64,000 bases of DNA. Origin: Pontimicrobium aquaticum. Its GTDB lineage: Bacteria; Bacteroidota; Bacteroidia; Flavobacteriales; Flavobacteriaceae. Both the position numbers and the translations under genes were made by a program. The notes under the pieces were generated by a model that saw nothing but the letters and a program-made list of their open reading frames with translations, did no database searches and was not told the origin of the DNA. This document shows, piece by piece, positions 25,605 to 32,962 of the stretch. Location: contig NZ_SUPL01000006.1 of assembly GCF_005047595.1 (NCBI RefSeq), positions 62,001 to 126,000 on the forward strand, in the 5' to 3' direction. The stretch's first letter is position 1; each line of letters starts with the position of its first letter.

Positions 25605-26851
25605 ACGTACTTATAAAGTCTGCGACCATTCTAGATTCCAAAAGCGATTTTCACAATCAAACTCAAGATATTTTAATTGAAAAAGGAATAATTACCAACA
25701 TTTCAAAACGCATAAGTAATCCTAACAACTACAAAGAGATTAAGCTTGACAACTTACATGTATCACAAGGTTGGTTTGATAGTAGCGTAAGTTTTGGTGA
25801 ACCTGGTTATGAAGAACGTGAAACTATTGTAAACGGATTAAAAACCGCAGGTAAATCAGGGTACACATCGGTTGCATTAAACGCTAATACAAATCCTGTA
25901 TTAGATACAAACGCTGATATAGCTTTTGTAAAATCTAAAGCACAAAATCATGCAGTATCACTATATCCAATTGGAGCTTTGACTAAAAATAGTGACAGTA
26001 AAGATTTGGCAGAGTTATTTGACATGACTAATGCTGGAGCCGTAGCTTTTGGTGATTACAAAAAGTCGATTAGCAACCCAAACTTAATGAAAATAGCATT
26101 ACAATATGCTAGTACATTTAATGGTTTGGTATGCTCCTTCCCTCAAGATAATAATATTGCAGGTCATGGTGTAATGAACGAAGGCATAACAAGTACTACT
26201 GTTGGGCTTAAAGGAATTCCTGCAATATCTGAGGAGTTACAAGTAGCAAGAGACTTATTTATTCTGGAATACACAGAAGGAAGATTACACATTCCAACAA
26301 TTTCTACTGCTAAATCAGTGGCATTAATTAGAGAAGCAAAAAAGAAGAAATTAGATATTACATGTAGTGTTGCCATTCATAACTTGTTCTTTAATGACGA
26401 GGCATTAACAGATTTTGACACAAACTTTAAAGTATCGCCTCCTCTTCGCACTAACGATGATATTGAAGCCTTGATAGATGGCTTAAAAGATGGCACTATC
26501 GATATGGTAACGAGCGACCACAATCCGTTAGATATCGAATTAAAAAAAGTAGAGTTTGACTATGCTAAAAACGGAACGATAGGTTTAGAAAGTGCCTTTG
26601 GAGCTTTAAATTCTATACTATCAACCAAAACTGTTATAAAACTACTTACAAAAGGAAAAGAACGTTTTGGAATTGATAACAACACAATAAGCATTGGCAA
26701 TAAAGCAAACATAACACTATTTAATCCTGATGTATCTTATACATTTACTAAAAATGATGTTGTTTCAAAATCTCGCAATTCGATTTTTGAAAATCAAACA
26801 CTTAAAGGAAAAGCTTATGGTATTATTGCCAATAAAAAAATAATCTTATAA
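25601..26851 (+). CDS. Dihydroorotase-like protein lacking the zinc-binding His-x-His
   Basis: A 416-residue amidohydrolase-fold protein of the dihydroorotase type (class I length). The family's HVH motif after VxPGxxD is replaced by serines: GWFDSSVSFGEPG (Asp60 kept, Ser62 and Ser64 in place of His). Downstream, AIHNLFFND has only one His where active enzymes have two, and SDHNPLD corresponds to the conserved DHAPH region. Non-catalytic dihydroorotase homologues are known to form complexes with aspartate transcarbamoylase, so a structural role in pyrimidine synthesis is plausible. It overlaps batA by four bases and precedes two small genes closely, so it belongs to a mixed operon. Confidence 0.85.
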   Translation: MNVLIKSATILDSKSDFHNQTQDILIEKGIITNISKRISNPNNYKEIKLDNLHVSQGWFDSSVSFGEPGYEERETIVNGLKTAGKSGYTSVALNANTNPVLDTNADIAFVKSKAQNHAVSLYPIGALTKNSDSKDLAELFDMTNAGAVAFGDYKKSISNPNLMKIALQYASTFNGLVCSFPQDNNIAGHGVMNEGITSTTVGLKGIPAISEELQVARDLFILEYTEGRLHIPTISTAKSVALIREAKKKKLDITCSVAIHNLFFNDEALTDFDTNFKVSPPLRTNDDIEALIDGLKDGTIDMVTSDHNPLDIELKKVEFDYAKNGTIGLESAFGALNSILSTKTVIKLLTKGKERFGIDNNTISIGNKANITLFNPDVSYTFTKNDVVSKSRNSIFENQTLKGKAYGIIANKKIIL

Positions 26852-26861
26852 TTTTCTAATT

Positions 26862-27191
26862 ATGGATAATCAAACAATAGAAGAAGGACGCACTACCGCA
26901 ATTATTAGTTATTTAACAATTTTTGGAGTCGTTATCGCATTTTTCTTAAATAATGAGAAAAAAAATAGTTTTGCGGCTTTTCATATAAGGCAAGCACTTG
27001 GTTTATGGCTAACATTTTTTGTTTTAGGATATTTTGTAGGGCTTTTTGACAATTGGCTTATAACCATAGGGTTCTGGATATTCTTTGGTGTGCTGTTCCT
27101 ATTTGGGTTTATGACAGCTTTAACAGGTAGAGCCCAAGCAACACCAATTTTAGGAGATTTATATCAGCGTATTTTTTCAAGCTTAGGATAA
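26862..27191 (+). CDS. Small three-helix membrane protein, DUF4870-like
   Basis: A 109-residue membrane protein with three predicted transmembrane segments (about 14-30, 47-63, 68-90). It begins with a short polar tail and has FAAFHIRQALGLWLTFF, which fits the pattern of DUF4870 and related import-component proteins. The function is unknown. It starts 10 bases after the dihydroorotase-like gene and its stop codon touches the next ATG, so it is clearly in the same operon. Confidence 0.7.
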   Translation: MDNQTIEEGRTTAIISYLTIFGVVIAFFLNNEKKNSFAAFHIRQALGLWLTFFVLGYFVGLFDNWLITIGFWIFFGVLFLFGFMTALTGRAQATPILGDLYQRIFSSLG

Positions 27192-27848
27192 ATGATCAAC
27201 ACAAATCTATCGTTAGAGCACATCGTCAGACCTTCCTCTTTAAAAACTAACGCACCTGTCGTTATTATGCTTCACGGCTATGGAAGTGATGAAAACGATT
27301 TATTCTCTTTTGCATCAGAATTGCCAGAAGAACTTTTTATTATTTCTGCCAGGGCTCCTTATACTATACAACCTTTTGGAAACGCGTGGTATGCCATAAA
27401 CTTTGATGCAGACAAGGGCAAATGGAGTGATAATGAGCAGGCAATAAAATCAAGAGACTTAATTGCTCGGTTTATTGATGAAGTATGCAATACTTACCCA
27501 GTTAACAGTAATAATGTAACTTTATTAGGGTTTAGCCAAGGCTCTATATTAAGTTATGCAGTAGCCCTTACCTACCCTGAAAAAGTAAAAAACATAGTTG
27601 CTTTAAGTGGTTATATTAATCCAGATATTATTCCTGAAACTTACAACAAAGAGCAGCTTTCGCATTTAAATTTTTATTGCTCACATGGTAGTGCAGATCA
27701 AGTAATACCTGTAGAATGGGCTAGACAAACTCCAAACATTTTAGAATCTTTAAACGTAAAACACCAATATGCTGAATTTCCTGTTGGCCATGGTGTAGCA
27801 CCACAAAATTTTTACGATTTTAAATCGTGGTTAGAGACACGTGTCTAA
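27192..27848 (+). CDS. Alpha/beta hydrolase, phospholipase/carboxylesterase family
   Basis: A 218-residue cytosolic serine hydrolase of the small carboxylesterase/acyl-protein-thioesterase-like family. It shows HGYGSDENDLFSFA (oxyanion region), nucleophile in GFSQGSILSYAVAL (about residue 117), Asp in HGSADQVIP and His in FPVGHGVAPQNF. Its start abuts the preceding stop. The substrate is unknown; the family hydrolyses short acyl esters and thioesters. The 3' end overlaps the convergent next gene by four bases. Confidence 0.88.
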   Translation: MINTNLSLEHIVRPSSLKTNAPVVIMLHGYGSDENDLFSFASELPEELFIISARAPYTIQPFGNAWYAINFDADKGKWSDNEQAIKSRDLIARFIDEVCNTYPVNSNNVTLLGFSQGSILSYAVALTYPEKVKNIVALSGYINPDIIPETYNKEQLSHLNFYCSHGSADQVIPVEWARQTPNILESLNVKHQYAEFPVGHGVAPQNFYDFKSWLETRV

Positions 27849-28351
27849 TAATTTTGAGGAGGATATAAAAAGTGCTCAACCAGTTTATAGTTTAGCTTTT
27901 TATCCTTAGTTATTTCGTAAGTTAAAAATAGTTCTCCCCAATATTTACCGTCAGAGAAATCGGCAATAATCCATTTATGGTTTAAAAACTTAATATTATT
28001 AATCATCATTTTACCATCTGTCATAGCTGCATAAGGCACTAATGGGTGTTCTCCTTTTACTTCATTCAGTTTATATAACTCATCTTTTAAAAATGGAATT
28101 AACGAAGTTACATCAATTCCTTCGTTTTCAAAATAACTCAAAGCATCTTCGTTATGCTCTAAATTAAAATACATAAGATCAAATTTTTCATCCTGTAAAA
28201 CGGTTAACGAATCTTTGTACAACACTATTTTTTCTTTAGCTGTTGTGATATCTCTCTCATATTTTTCAAGAATACTTTTAGAATTAACGTACATAAACAA
28301 TACTAGCAATAACGTAAATACAAATAAGTATAAATAAATTTTACTCTTCAT
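27845..28351 (-). CDS. Single-pass membrane protein of unknown function
   Basis: A 168-residue protein with one N-terminal transmembrane segment (about 5-22, YLYLFVFTLLLVLFMYVNS), a coiled-coil-like stretch (about 28-60, ILEKYERDITTAKEKIVLYKD) and a small folded domain (about 100-168) with KWIIADFSDGKYWGELFLTYEI. It lies nine bases downstream of the MBL hydrolase on the same strand, so the two are co-transcribed. I do not recognise the family; hydrolase, a label sometimes given to similar proteins, is not supported by any motif here. Confidence 0.65.
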   Translation of the reverse strand: MKSKIYLYLFVFTLLLVLFMYVNSKSILEKYERDITTAKEKIVLYKDSLTVLQDEKFDLMYFNLEHNEDALSYFENEGIDVTSLIPFLKDELYKLNEVKGEHPLVPYAAMTDGKMMINNIKFLNHKWIIADFSDGKYWGELFLTYEITKDKKLNYKLVEHFLYPPQNY

Positions 28352-28360
28352 AACATGGTT

Positions 28361-29122
28361 TTATAAGGTTAACTCTAAGGTATCGTAAGCTAAAAATACA
28401 TTTTTAGGTAATTTTTTTTCAACTTCGTCATGAAATCCTAATAACGAACTAATATGTGTTAAATAAGCTCTTTCAGGGCTTACTTTATTAATGAATTCTA
28501 AAGCTTCTTTTAAATTAAAATGTGATTCGTGTTTTTCTTCTCTAAGCGCATTTACAACTAAAACTTTAACACCTTTTAATTTCTCTATTTCATCATCTTC
28601 AACAGTTTTCATGTCTGTGAGATAAGCAAAGTCACCAAATCTAAACCCGAAAACTTGTAAATTATTATGGTACCCATTTATTGGCATAATATCTTGGTTA
28701 CCAAGCTTAAATGGCTTATTTTCAATTACCTTTTTTTCAACACTAGGAGCTCCAGGGTACTTGTTCTCTGTTTCAAAAATATAATCAAAACGACGCTCTA
28801 AAGCTTGCATTACCCTTTTGTGAGCATATATAGGAATGTCTCCTTGCTTAAAAAAAAACGGTCTGATATCATCTAATCCAGCCGTATGGTCGGCATGCTC
28901 GTGCGTAAATAAAATTCCGTCAATCTTTAAAACGTTAGCACGAAGCATTTGGCATCTAAAATCTGGACCACAATCAATTACATAAGCAAACTCATCCCAT
29001 TCAACTAGTACAGAAACACGTAAACGTTTATCTTTTTTATTTGTACTTAAACAAACGGGATGTGTACTTCCTATTACAGGGATTCCTTGAGATGTACCTG
29101 TTCCTAAAAATGTGACTTTCAA
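28361..29122 (-). CDS. Metallo-beta-lactamase fold hydrolase, PhnP-like
   Basis: A 253-residue cytosolic metal hydrolase. FLGTGTSQGIPVIG opens the family, and the metal-binding HxHxDH is at His74, His76, Asp78, His79 (FTHEHADHTAG), with further ligands in the FLTDMKTV and YLTHISSLLGFH regions. The GTGTSQG opening and cluster resemble PhnP and related phosphodiesterases, but no phn operon is present, so the substrate is open. The start is TTG at 29122, because MKVTFLGTG is the expected N-terminus and no ATG lies near. A membrane protein gene follows on the same strand nine bases later. Confidence 0.85.
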   Translation of the reverse strand: MKVTFLGTGTSQGIPVIGSTHPVCLSTNKKDKRLRVSVLVEWDEFAYVIDCGPDFRCQMLRANVLKIDGILFTHEHADHTAGLDDIRPFFFKQGDIPIYAHKRVMQALERRFDYIFETENKYPGAPSVEKKVIENKPFKLGNQDIMPINGYHNNLQVFGFRFGDFAYLTDMKTVEDDEIEKLKGVKVLVVNALREEKHESHFNLKEALEFINKVSPERAYLTHISSLLGFHDEVEKKLPKNVFLAYDTLELTL

Positions 29123-29139
29123 ATCTGCAAATTTTACAA

Positions 29140-29147
29140 CAAAAGTA
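29140..29147 (-). promoter_or_regulatory. -7 box of the MBL hydrolase gene
   Basis: TACTTTTG on the minus strand fits TAnnTTTG, 17 bases before the TTG start codon. It is divergent from the -7 box of the 29217 gene, 33 bases away. Confidence 0.5.
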
Positions 29148-29180
29148 ATGTTATTTTTTTTCTTTGCGTCTCTATTTTAA

Positions 29181-29188
29181 TACCTTTG
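29181..29188 (+). promoter_or_regulatory. -7 box of the 29217 gene
   Basis: TACCTTTG fits TAnnTTTG, 28 bases before the ATG at 29217. The nearest TTTG upstream is only 14 bases away, shorter than usual. Confidence 0.5.
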
Positions 29189-29216
29189 TTACGCAGAATA
29201 AAACGACATAATTGCG

Positions 29217-30686
29217 ATGGAAATTACCCTTAAAGGCGACATGGAGATTGAAAACATTCCTTCTCTAAAACAAAAAGCACTTCGAATAAATTTAAACGAA
29301 CATATTTATGGGACTTTTGCCGAAATTGGAGCTGGACAAGAAACAGTTAGGCAATTTTTTAGAGCCGGTGGTGCTTCAAGAACCATTGCAAAATCGATGT
29401 CTGCTTACGACAAGGATTTTAGTGATGCCATTTATGGCATTGAAGACGATAAACGCTATGTAACCGAGTCAAGGCTACGCAAAATGTTGTCGCACGAAAT
29501 TAATTTAATTGAAGAGCGAATAACCAGAGATAAGCATCCTAATAAAATGTTTTTTGCTTACGCCAATACTGTAACAACTATAGATTTCGCAAAAAAATTT
29601 AAAGGTCATGGCTGGGTTGGTATTAGATATCAAATTGATCCAAAAGAAGATTATAACGAAATTATTTTGCATTTTAGGTTTAAAGAAAATGATGCAAGAT
29701 TACAACAAGAAACCTTAGGAAAGTTAGGTACAAACCTAATTTACGGTGCTTTTTACAAGTATAATGAACCTAAAAAGTTGCTTCGCTATTTATACGACCA
29801 CTTAGATAAAGACCAACTAGAAATTGATACTATTAATTTCTCAGGACCTGTGTTTGCTAACGTAGATAATCGTTTAATGAGTTTACAACTCGTGAAAAAC
29901 GGGATGACTGATGCCGTAATGTTTGACCCTGCAGGAAACAACGTATTACCTGCTAGAGTACTTTATAAGAAAAATATTTTAGCACTTCGTGGTAGCTTTA
30001 GGCCTGTTACTAAGGTTAATATGGACATGTTTCAGAAGTCTTACGAAATGTTTCTTGAAGAAAATAGAGTTGACAAAAACAATACACAAACCCTTTTTGA
30101 AATTACCCTATCAAATTTACGTGCTGAAGGTGAAATTGATGAACAAGATTTCATGGATAGAGCCGATTTGCTATGCTCATTAGGGCAAACAGTATTAATT
30201 TCAAACTTTCAAGAATACTACAAACTTGTTGAGTACTTCTCTCAATATACCAAAGCGCGTTTAGGGCTAGCTATGGGAGTTAACAACTTAGTAGATATTT
30301 TTGATGAGAAATATTATAGACACTTAAGTGGTGGTATATTAGAGGCTTTTGGTAAGTTATTCTTTAAAGATCTAAAAGTATACTTATATCCAATGATGGA
30401 CAAAACAACAGGAAAACTAATTACTAGTGAAAACCTAAAAGTACATCCAAGAATGAAAGAGTTATATAAGTTCTTTAAATACAATGGAAAAGTAACAGAT
30501 ATAAAAGATGTTGACCCTGAAACTTTAAATGTCTTTTCAAGAGAAATACTAGAGAAAATTTCATCTGGAAAACGTGGTTGGAGCGATAAACTACCTGAAG
30601 GTATTGCCGATTTAATAAAAGACTACAGAATGTTTGGTTACACTAGAAAGCCTATAATTTTGAGTAAGAAAAAATTAAAAAAATAA
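29217..30686 (+). CDS. Widespread soluble protein of unknown function (often called TonB receptor in error)
   Basis: A 489-residue hydrophilic protein without signal peptide, transmembrane segment or beta-barrel signature. It carries the block YGTFAEIGAGQETVRQFFRA (about 31-50) and SKSMSAYDKDFSDAIYG, then RYVTESRLRKMLSHE. I recall homologues being annotated as TonB-dependent receptor or nicotinate-nucleotide adenylyltransferase, but no TonB box, plug or HxGH nucleotidyltransferase motif is present, so neither label is supported. An alternative start at 29244 would remove nine residues. It is a single-gene unit followed by a terminator. Confidence 0.72.
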   Translation: MEITLKGDMEIENIPSLKQKALRINLNEHIYGTFAEIGAGQETVRQFFRAGGASRTIAKSMSAYDKDFSDAIYGIEDDKRYVTESRLRKMLSHEINLIEERITRDKHPNKMFFAYANTVTTIDFAKKFKGHGWVGIRYQIDPKEDYNEIILHFRFKENDARLQQETLGKLGTNLIYGAFYKYNEPKKLLRYLYDHLDKDQLEIDTINFSGPVFANVDNRLMSLQLVKNGMTDAVMFDPAGNNVLPARVLYKKNILALRGSFRPVTKVNMDMFQKSYEMFLEENRVDKNNTQTLFEITLSNLRAEGEIDEQDFMDRADLLCSLGQTVLISNFQEYYKLVEYFSQYTKARLGLAMGVNNLVDIFDEKYYRHLSGGILEAFGKLFFKDLKVYLYPMMDKTTGKLITSENLKVHPRMKELYKFFKYNGKVTDIKDVDPETLNVFSREILEKISSGKRGWSDKLPEGIADLIKDYRMFGYTRKPIILSKKKLKK

Positions 30687-30692
30687 TTACAT

Positions 30693-30743
30693 AAAAAAAG
30701 CGACTTTTGGTTGCTGAGCTTGTCGAAGTAAAGCCGCTTTTTT
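30693..30743. terminator. Bidirectional terminator enclosing a dispersed repeat
   Basis: AAAAAAAGCG-A-CTTT pairs with AAAG-C-CGCTTTTTTT. The loop holds TTGCTGAGCTTGTCGAAG, whose reverse complement CTTCGACAAGCTCAGCAA is a dispersed repeat in this family of bacteria as I recall. It serves the 29217 gene and bcp, which converge here. Confidence 0.75.
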
Positions 30744-30745
30744 GT

Positions 30746-31198
30746 CTATTTAAGTATTTGACTTGTGTGCTCTTTGGTTTTTACTTTAGTAATTACATCT
30801 TCAATTGCGCCATTTTCGTCAATTACAAATGTAGTACGATGAATACCATCATACTCTCTTCCCATAAATTTCTTTGGTCCCCAAACTTTAAAAGCATTTA
30901 TAACGGTTTTGTCTTCATCTGCTAATAAAGGATAGGGAAAATCATATTTATTTTTAAAATTAGACTGTCTTTTTTCACTATCAGCACTCACTCCAAGGAT
31001 ATCGTAACCTAATGACTGGAAACGCTTATAATTGTCTCTTAAATTACAAGCTTCAACAGTACAACCAGGTGTACTAGCCTTAGGATAAAAAAACAATACC
31101 AGCTTCTTCCCTTTGTAATCATTTAATGAAATTATATTTCCGTCTTGGTCTTTTGCTTTAAAATTTGGAGCCTTATCTCCTATTTTTAATGTAGTCAT
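30746..31198 (-). CDS. bcp: Thioredoxin-dependent thiol peroxidase (Bcp/PrxQ)
   Basis: A 150-residue peroxiredoxin that reduces hydrogen peroxide and organic hydroperoxides with electrons from thioredoxin. The peroxidatic Cys46 lies in PKASTPGCTVEAC and the resolving Cys51 five residues later, the classic Bcp/PrxQ arrangement. The length is normal. It is divergent from nth, with overlapping -7 boxes. Confidence 0.95.
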   Translation of the reverse strand: MTTLKIGDKAPNFKAKDQDGNIISLNDYKGKKLVLFFYPKASTPGCTVEACNLRDNYKRFQSLGYDILGVSADSEKRQSNFKNKYDFPYPLLADEDKTVINAFKVWGPKKFMGREYDGIHRTTFVIDENGAIEDVITKVKTKEHTSQILK

Positions 31199-31205
31199 AA
31201 CTTAG

Positions 31206-31229
31206 TATCTTTGAATTTTCACAAAGATA
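31206..31229. promoter_or_regulatory. Palindromic pair of divergent -7 boxes between bcp and nth
   Basis: GTATCTTTG, eight bases, CAAAGATAC is a perfect 9-base inverted repeat. Each arm carries TATCTTTG (plus strand 31206-31213; minus strand 31222-31229), a match to the TAnnTTTG -7 box on both strands. No strong -33 boxes were found. Confidence 0.6.
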
Positions 31230-31234
31230 CGCCA

Positions 31235-31894
31235 ATGACCAAGCAAGAAAAAGTAGATTTTGTTATAAAAACCTTAAATAAACTCTACCCAGAAATACCT
31301 ATTCCGTTAGATCACAAAGATCCTTACACACTATTAATTGCAGTATTAATGTCTGCTCAAAGTACAGATGTAAGAGTCAATCAAATAACACCTTTATTAT
31401 TTGATAAAGCCGATAATCCTTACGATATGGTGAAACTAACAGTAGATGATATACGAGACATTATTAAACCAGTAGGATTGTCTCCAATGAAAAGTAAAGG
31501 CATTCATGGCTTATCACAAATATTAATAGATAAGCATGAAGGTAAAGTACCTCAAAGTTTTGAAGCTCTTGAGGAGTTACCTGCTGTTGGGCATAAAACT
31601 GCTAGCGTAGTAATGTCTCAAGCTTTTGGTATTCCAGCATTCCCTGTAGATACGCATATTCACAGATTAATGTATCGTTGGAACTTAAGCAATGGTAAGA
31701 ACGTGCAACAAACCGAAAAAGATGCAAAACGCTTGTTTCCAAAAGAATTATGGAACGATTTACACTTACAAATAATTTGGTATGGACGTGAATATTCACC
31801 TGCAAGAGGGTGGAATCTTGATAAAGATATTATTACTAAAACAATTGGAAGAAAATCGGTAATACAACAATATTACAGCGCAAAAAAGCCCTAA
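31235..31894 (+). CDS. nth: Endonuclease III without iron-sulfur cysteines
   Basis: Bifunctional DNA glycosylase/AP lyase of 219 residues for oxidised pyrimidines. The start at 31235 (MTKQEKVDF) is preferred over a TTG at 31211 that overlaps the promoter. The helix-hairpin-helix LPAVGHKTA (115-123) carries the catalytic Lys121, and Asp139 is in VDTHIHR. The C-terminal [4Fe-4S] loop of Nth is absent: the family's HGRxxC...C..C.....C is replaced by YGREYSPARGWNLDKDI, and the whole protein has no cysteine. The glycosylase core is otherwise complete. The promoter is shared with bcp, both being oxidative-damage functions. Confidence 0.92.
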   Translation: MTKQEKVDFVIKTLNKLYPEIPIPLDHKDPYTLLIAVLMSAQSTDVRVNQITPLLFDKADNPYDMVKLTVDDIRDIIKPVGLSPMKSKGIHGLSQILIDKHEGKVPQSFEALEELPAVGHKTASVVMSQAFGIPAFPVDTHIHRLMYRWNLSNGKNVQQTEKDAKRLFPKELWNDLHLQIIWYGREYSPARGWNLDKDIITKTIGRKSVIQQYYSAKKP

Positions 31895-31915
31895 TGACTA
31901 TATTAGAGCTCTTTT
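31881..31915 (+). terminator. Terminator overlapping the 3' end of nth
   Basis: AAAAAAGC-C-CTAAT and ATTAG-A-GCTCTTTTT form an imperfect hairpin overlapping the last codons of nth and ending in five T. Confidence 0.55.
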
Positions 31916-31925
31916 TCGCCAAAGT

Positions 31926-32069
31926 TTAGTTAAGAAGCGCTTCAAACTTTAATTTATTACAACTTATAACACTTAAAGCCTGAGAATAATTCAGAAGAAA
32001 ATTAACCGTTTCTTCTTTCGGTTTTAACGTTTCAAAATGTTTTGAATCTTCAATGTAAAGTTTTGCCAT
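31926..32069 (-). CDS. Small 47-residue protein downstream of the sigma factor
   Basis: A complete ORF on the minus strand: ATG at 32069-32067, stop at 31928-31926. It encodes MAKLYIEDSKHFETLKPKEE followed by TVNFLLNYSQALSVISCNKL and KFEALLN. The coding features are good: charged N-terminal half, amphipathic C-terminal half, one Cys. I recall near-identical small ORFs in related genomes next to the sigma factor, which would make it a real gene, but this was not checked. It lies 77 bases after the sigma factor on the same strand, across a 19-base tandem duplication. A short anti-sigma or sigma-binding peptide is possible but unproven. Confidence 0.6.
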   Translation of the reverse strand: MAKLYIEDSKHFETLKPKEETVNFLLNYSQALSVISCNKLKFEALLN

Positions 32070-32121
32070 CTGACTAATTTAGTTGTTAATATAATAGTGT
32101 AACGTGGCATAACTTTGTTTA

Positions 32122-32159
32122 TTGTATTAATTAGTTAAAATTGTATTAATTAGTTAAAA
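32122..32159. repeat. 19-base tandem duplication across the sigma factor stop
   Basis: TTGTATTAATTAGTTAAAA occurs twice without spacing (32122-32140 and 32141-32159). The second copy contains the stop codon of the sigma factor gene (minus strand, 32146-32148). It is a perfect repeat, so it is recent or maintained. Confidence 0.85.
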
Positions 32160-32736
32160 CAATATTATGTTTATCTATAACCTTTCTTAAATTAATGAGT
32201 GCATAACGCATTCTACCTAAAGCAGTATTAATACTAACACCAGTGTTTTCAGATATTTCCTTAAAACTCATATCGTTATACATACGCATAACTAATACTT
32301 GTTTTTGATCTTCAGGAAGTTCTTCAATTAAACGCCTAACATCTTCTTGCACCTGCTCTTTAATAATTGATTTCTCTGCATTTAAAGACGAATCGCTAAT
32401 TACTGAAAAGATATTGAACTCTTGACCATTGTCAAATTTAGGCATGCGACTGTTTTTTCTAAAATGATCAATCACTAAATTATGAGCAATACGCATTACC
32501 CAAGGAAGAAACTTACCTTCTTCATTATATTTTCCAAGCTTTAATGTTCTAATAACCTTAATAAAGGTATCTTGAAAAACATCTTCGGTAACGTCACGAT
32601 CGTAAACCTTAGAATAAATAAAGCTATAAATTTTTTGCTTGTGTCTGGTAATTAAAACTGATAAAGCGCTCTCGTCGCCTGTAATGTAGTTGCTCACTAA
32701 CTCAGCATCTGTGATAAGTTCTTGTTTCATAATCAT
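32146..32736 (-). CDS. ECF-type RNA polymerase sigma factor
   Basis: A 196-residue sigma-70 family protein with region 2 (about 20-90; SFIYSKVYDRDVTEDVFQDT, FLPWVMRIAHNLVIDHFRKN) and region 4 (about 130-185; LPEDQKQVLVMRMYNDMSFK, then GVSINTALGRMRYALINLR), and no region 1 or 3, so it is of the extracytoplasmic-function type. Two in-frame ATGs open it (32736 and 32730). No anti-sigma factor with a transmembrane helix is adjacent; a 47-residue ORF follows. The intergenic region before it carries an 8-base inverted repeat. Confidence 0.92.
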   Translation of the reverse strand: MIMKQELITDAELVSNYITGDESALSVLITRHKQKIYSFIYSKVYDRDVTEDVFQDTFIKVIRTLKLGKYNEEGKFLPWVMRIAHNLVIDHFRKNSRMPKFDNGQEFNIFSVISDSSLNAEKSIIKEQVQEDVRRLIEELPEDQKQVLVMRMYNDMSFKEISENTGVSINTALGRMRYALINLRKVIDKHNIVLTN

Positions 32737-32747
32737 TACTTTTTTCG

Positions 32748-32767
32748 CAAAGAAGAATCCTTCTTTG
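32748..32767. promoter_or_regulatory. Inverted repeat upstream of the sigma factor
   Basis: CAAAGAAG, four bases, CTTCTTTG is a perfect 8-base inverted repeat, 12 bases before the sigma factor start. It could be a regulator site or a leader hairpin. No TAnnTTTG box was found nearby. Confidence 0.4.
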
Positions 32768-32936
32768 TTAGGGGGTTAAGATTTAAAAAAGTAATGTTAT
32801 GCTATAAGCTAATAGTTTAATTTGCTGATTAATAGAAACCAAATATAACAACAATCGTTCCTAAAAAACAAAAAAAATGTAAGTTTTTACTAAAAAATCG
32901 ACAAGATACCAATTTTAAAAGCTAAAATAGAAGTAG

Positions 32937-32944
32937 TATCTTTG
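32937..32944 (+). promoter_or_regulatory. -7 box of uvrA
   Basis: TATCTTTG fits TAnnTTTG and lies 18 bases before the ATG. No clear -33 TTTG was seen. Confidence 0.55.
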
Positions 32945-32962
32945 TAGGATTATTTCTTAAAA

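Noticed and set aside
29217-30686. TonB-dependent receptor or adenylyltransferase function
   Set aside because: No signal peptide, plug, barrel or HxGH motif is visible in the sequence.
30707-30925. A 72-residue plus-strand frame over bcp
   Set aside because: It begins inside the terminator hairpin and runs antisense to bcp with no sign of being coding.
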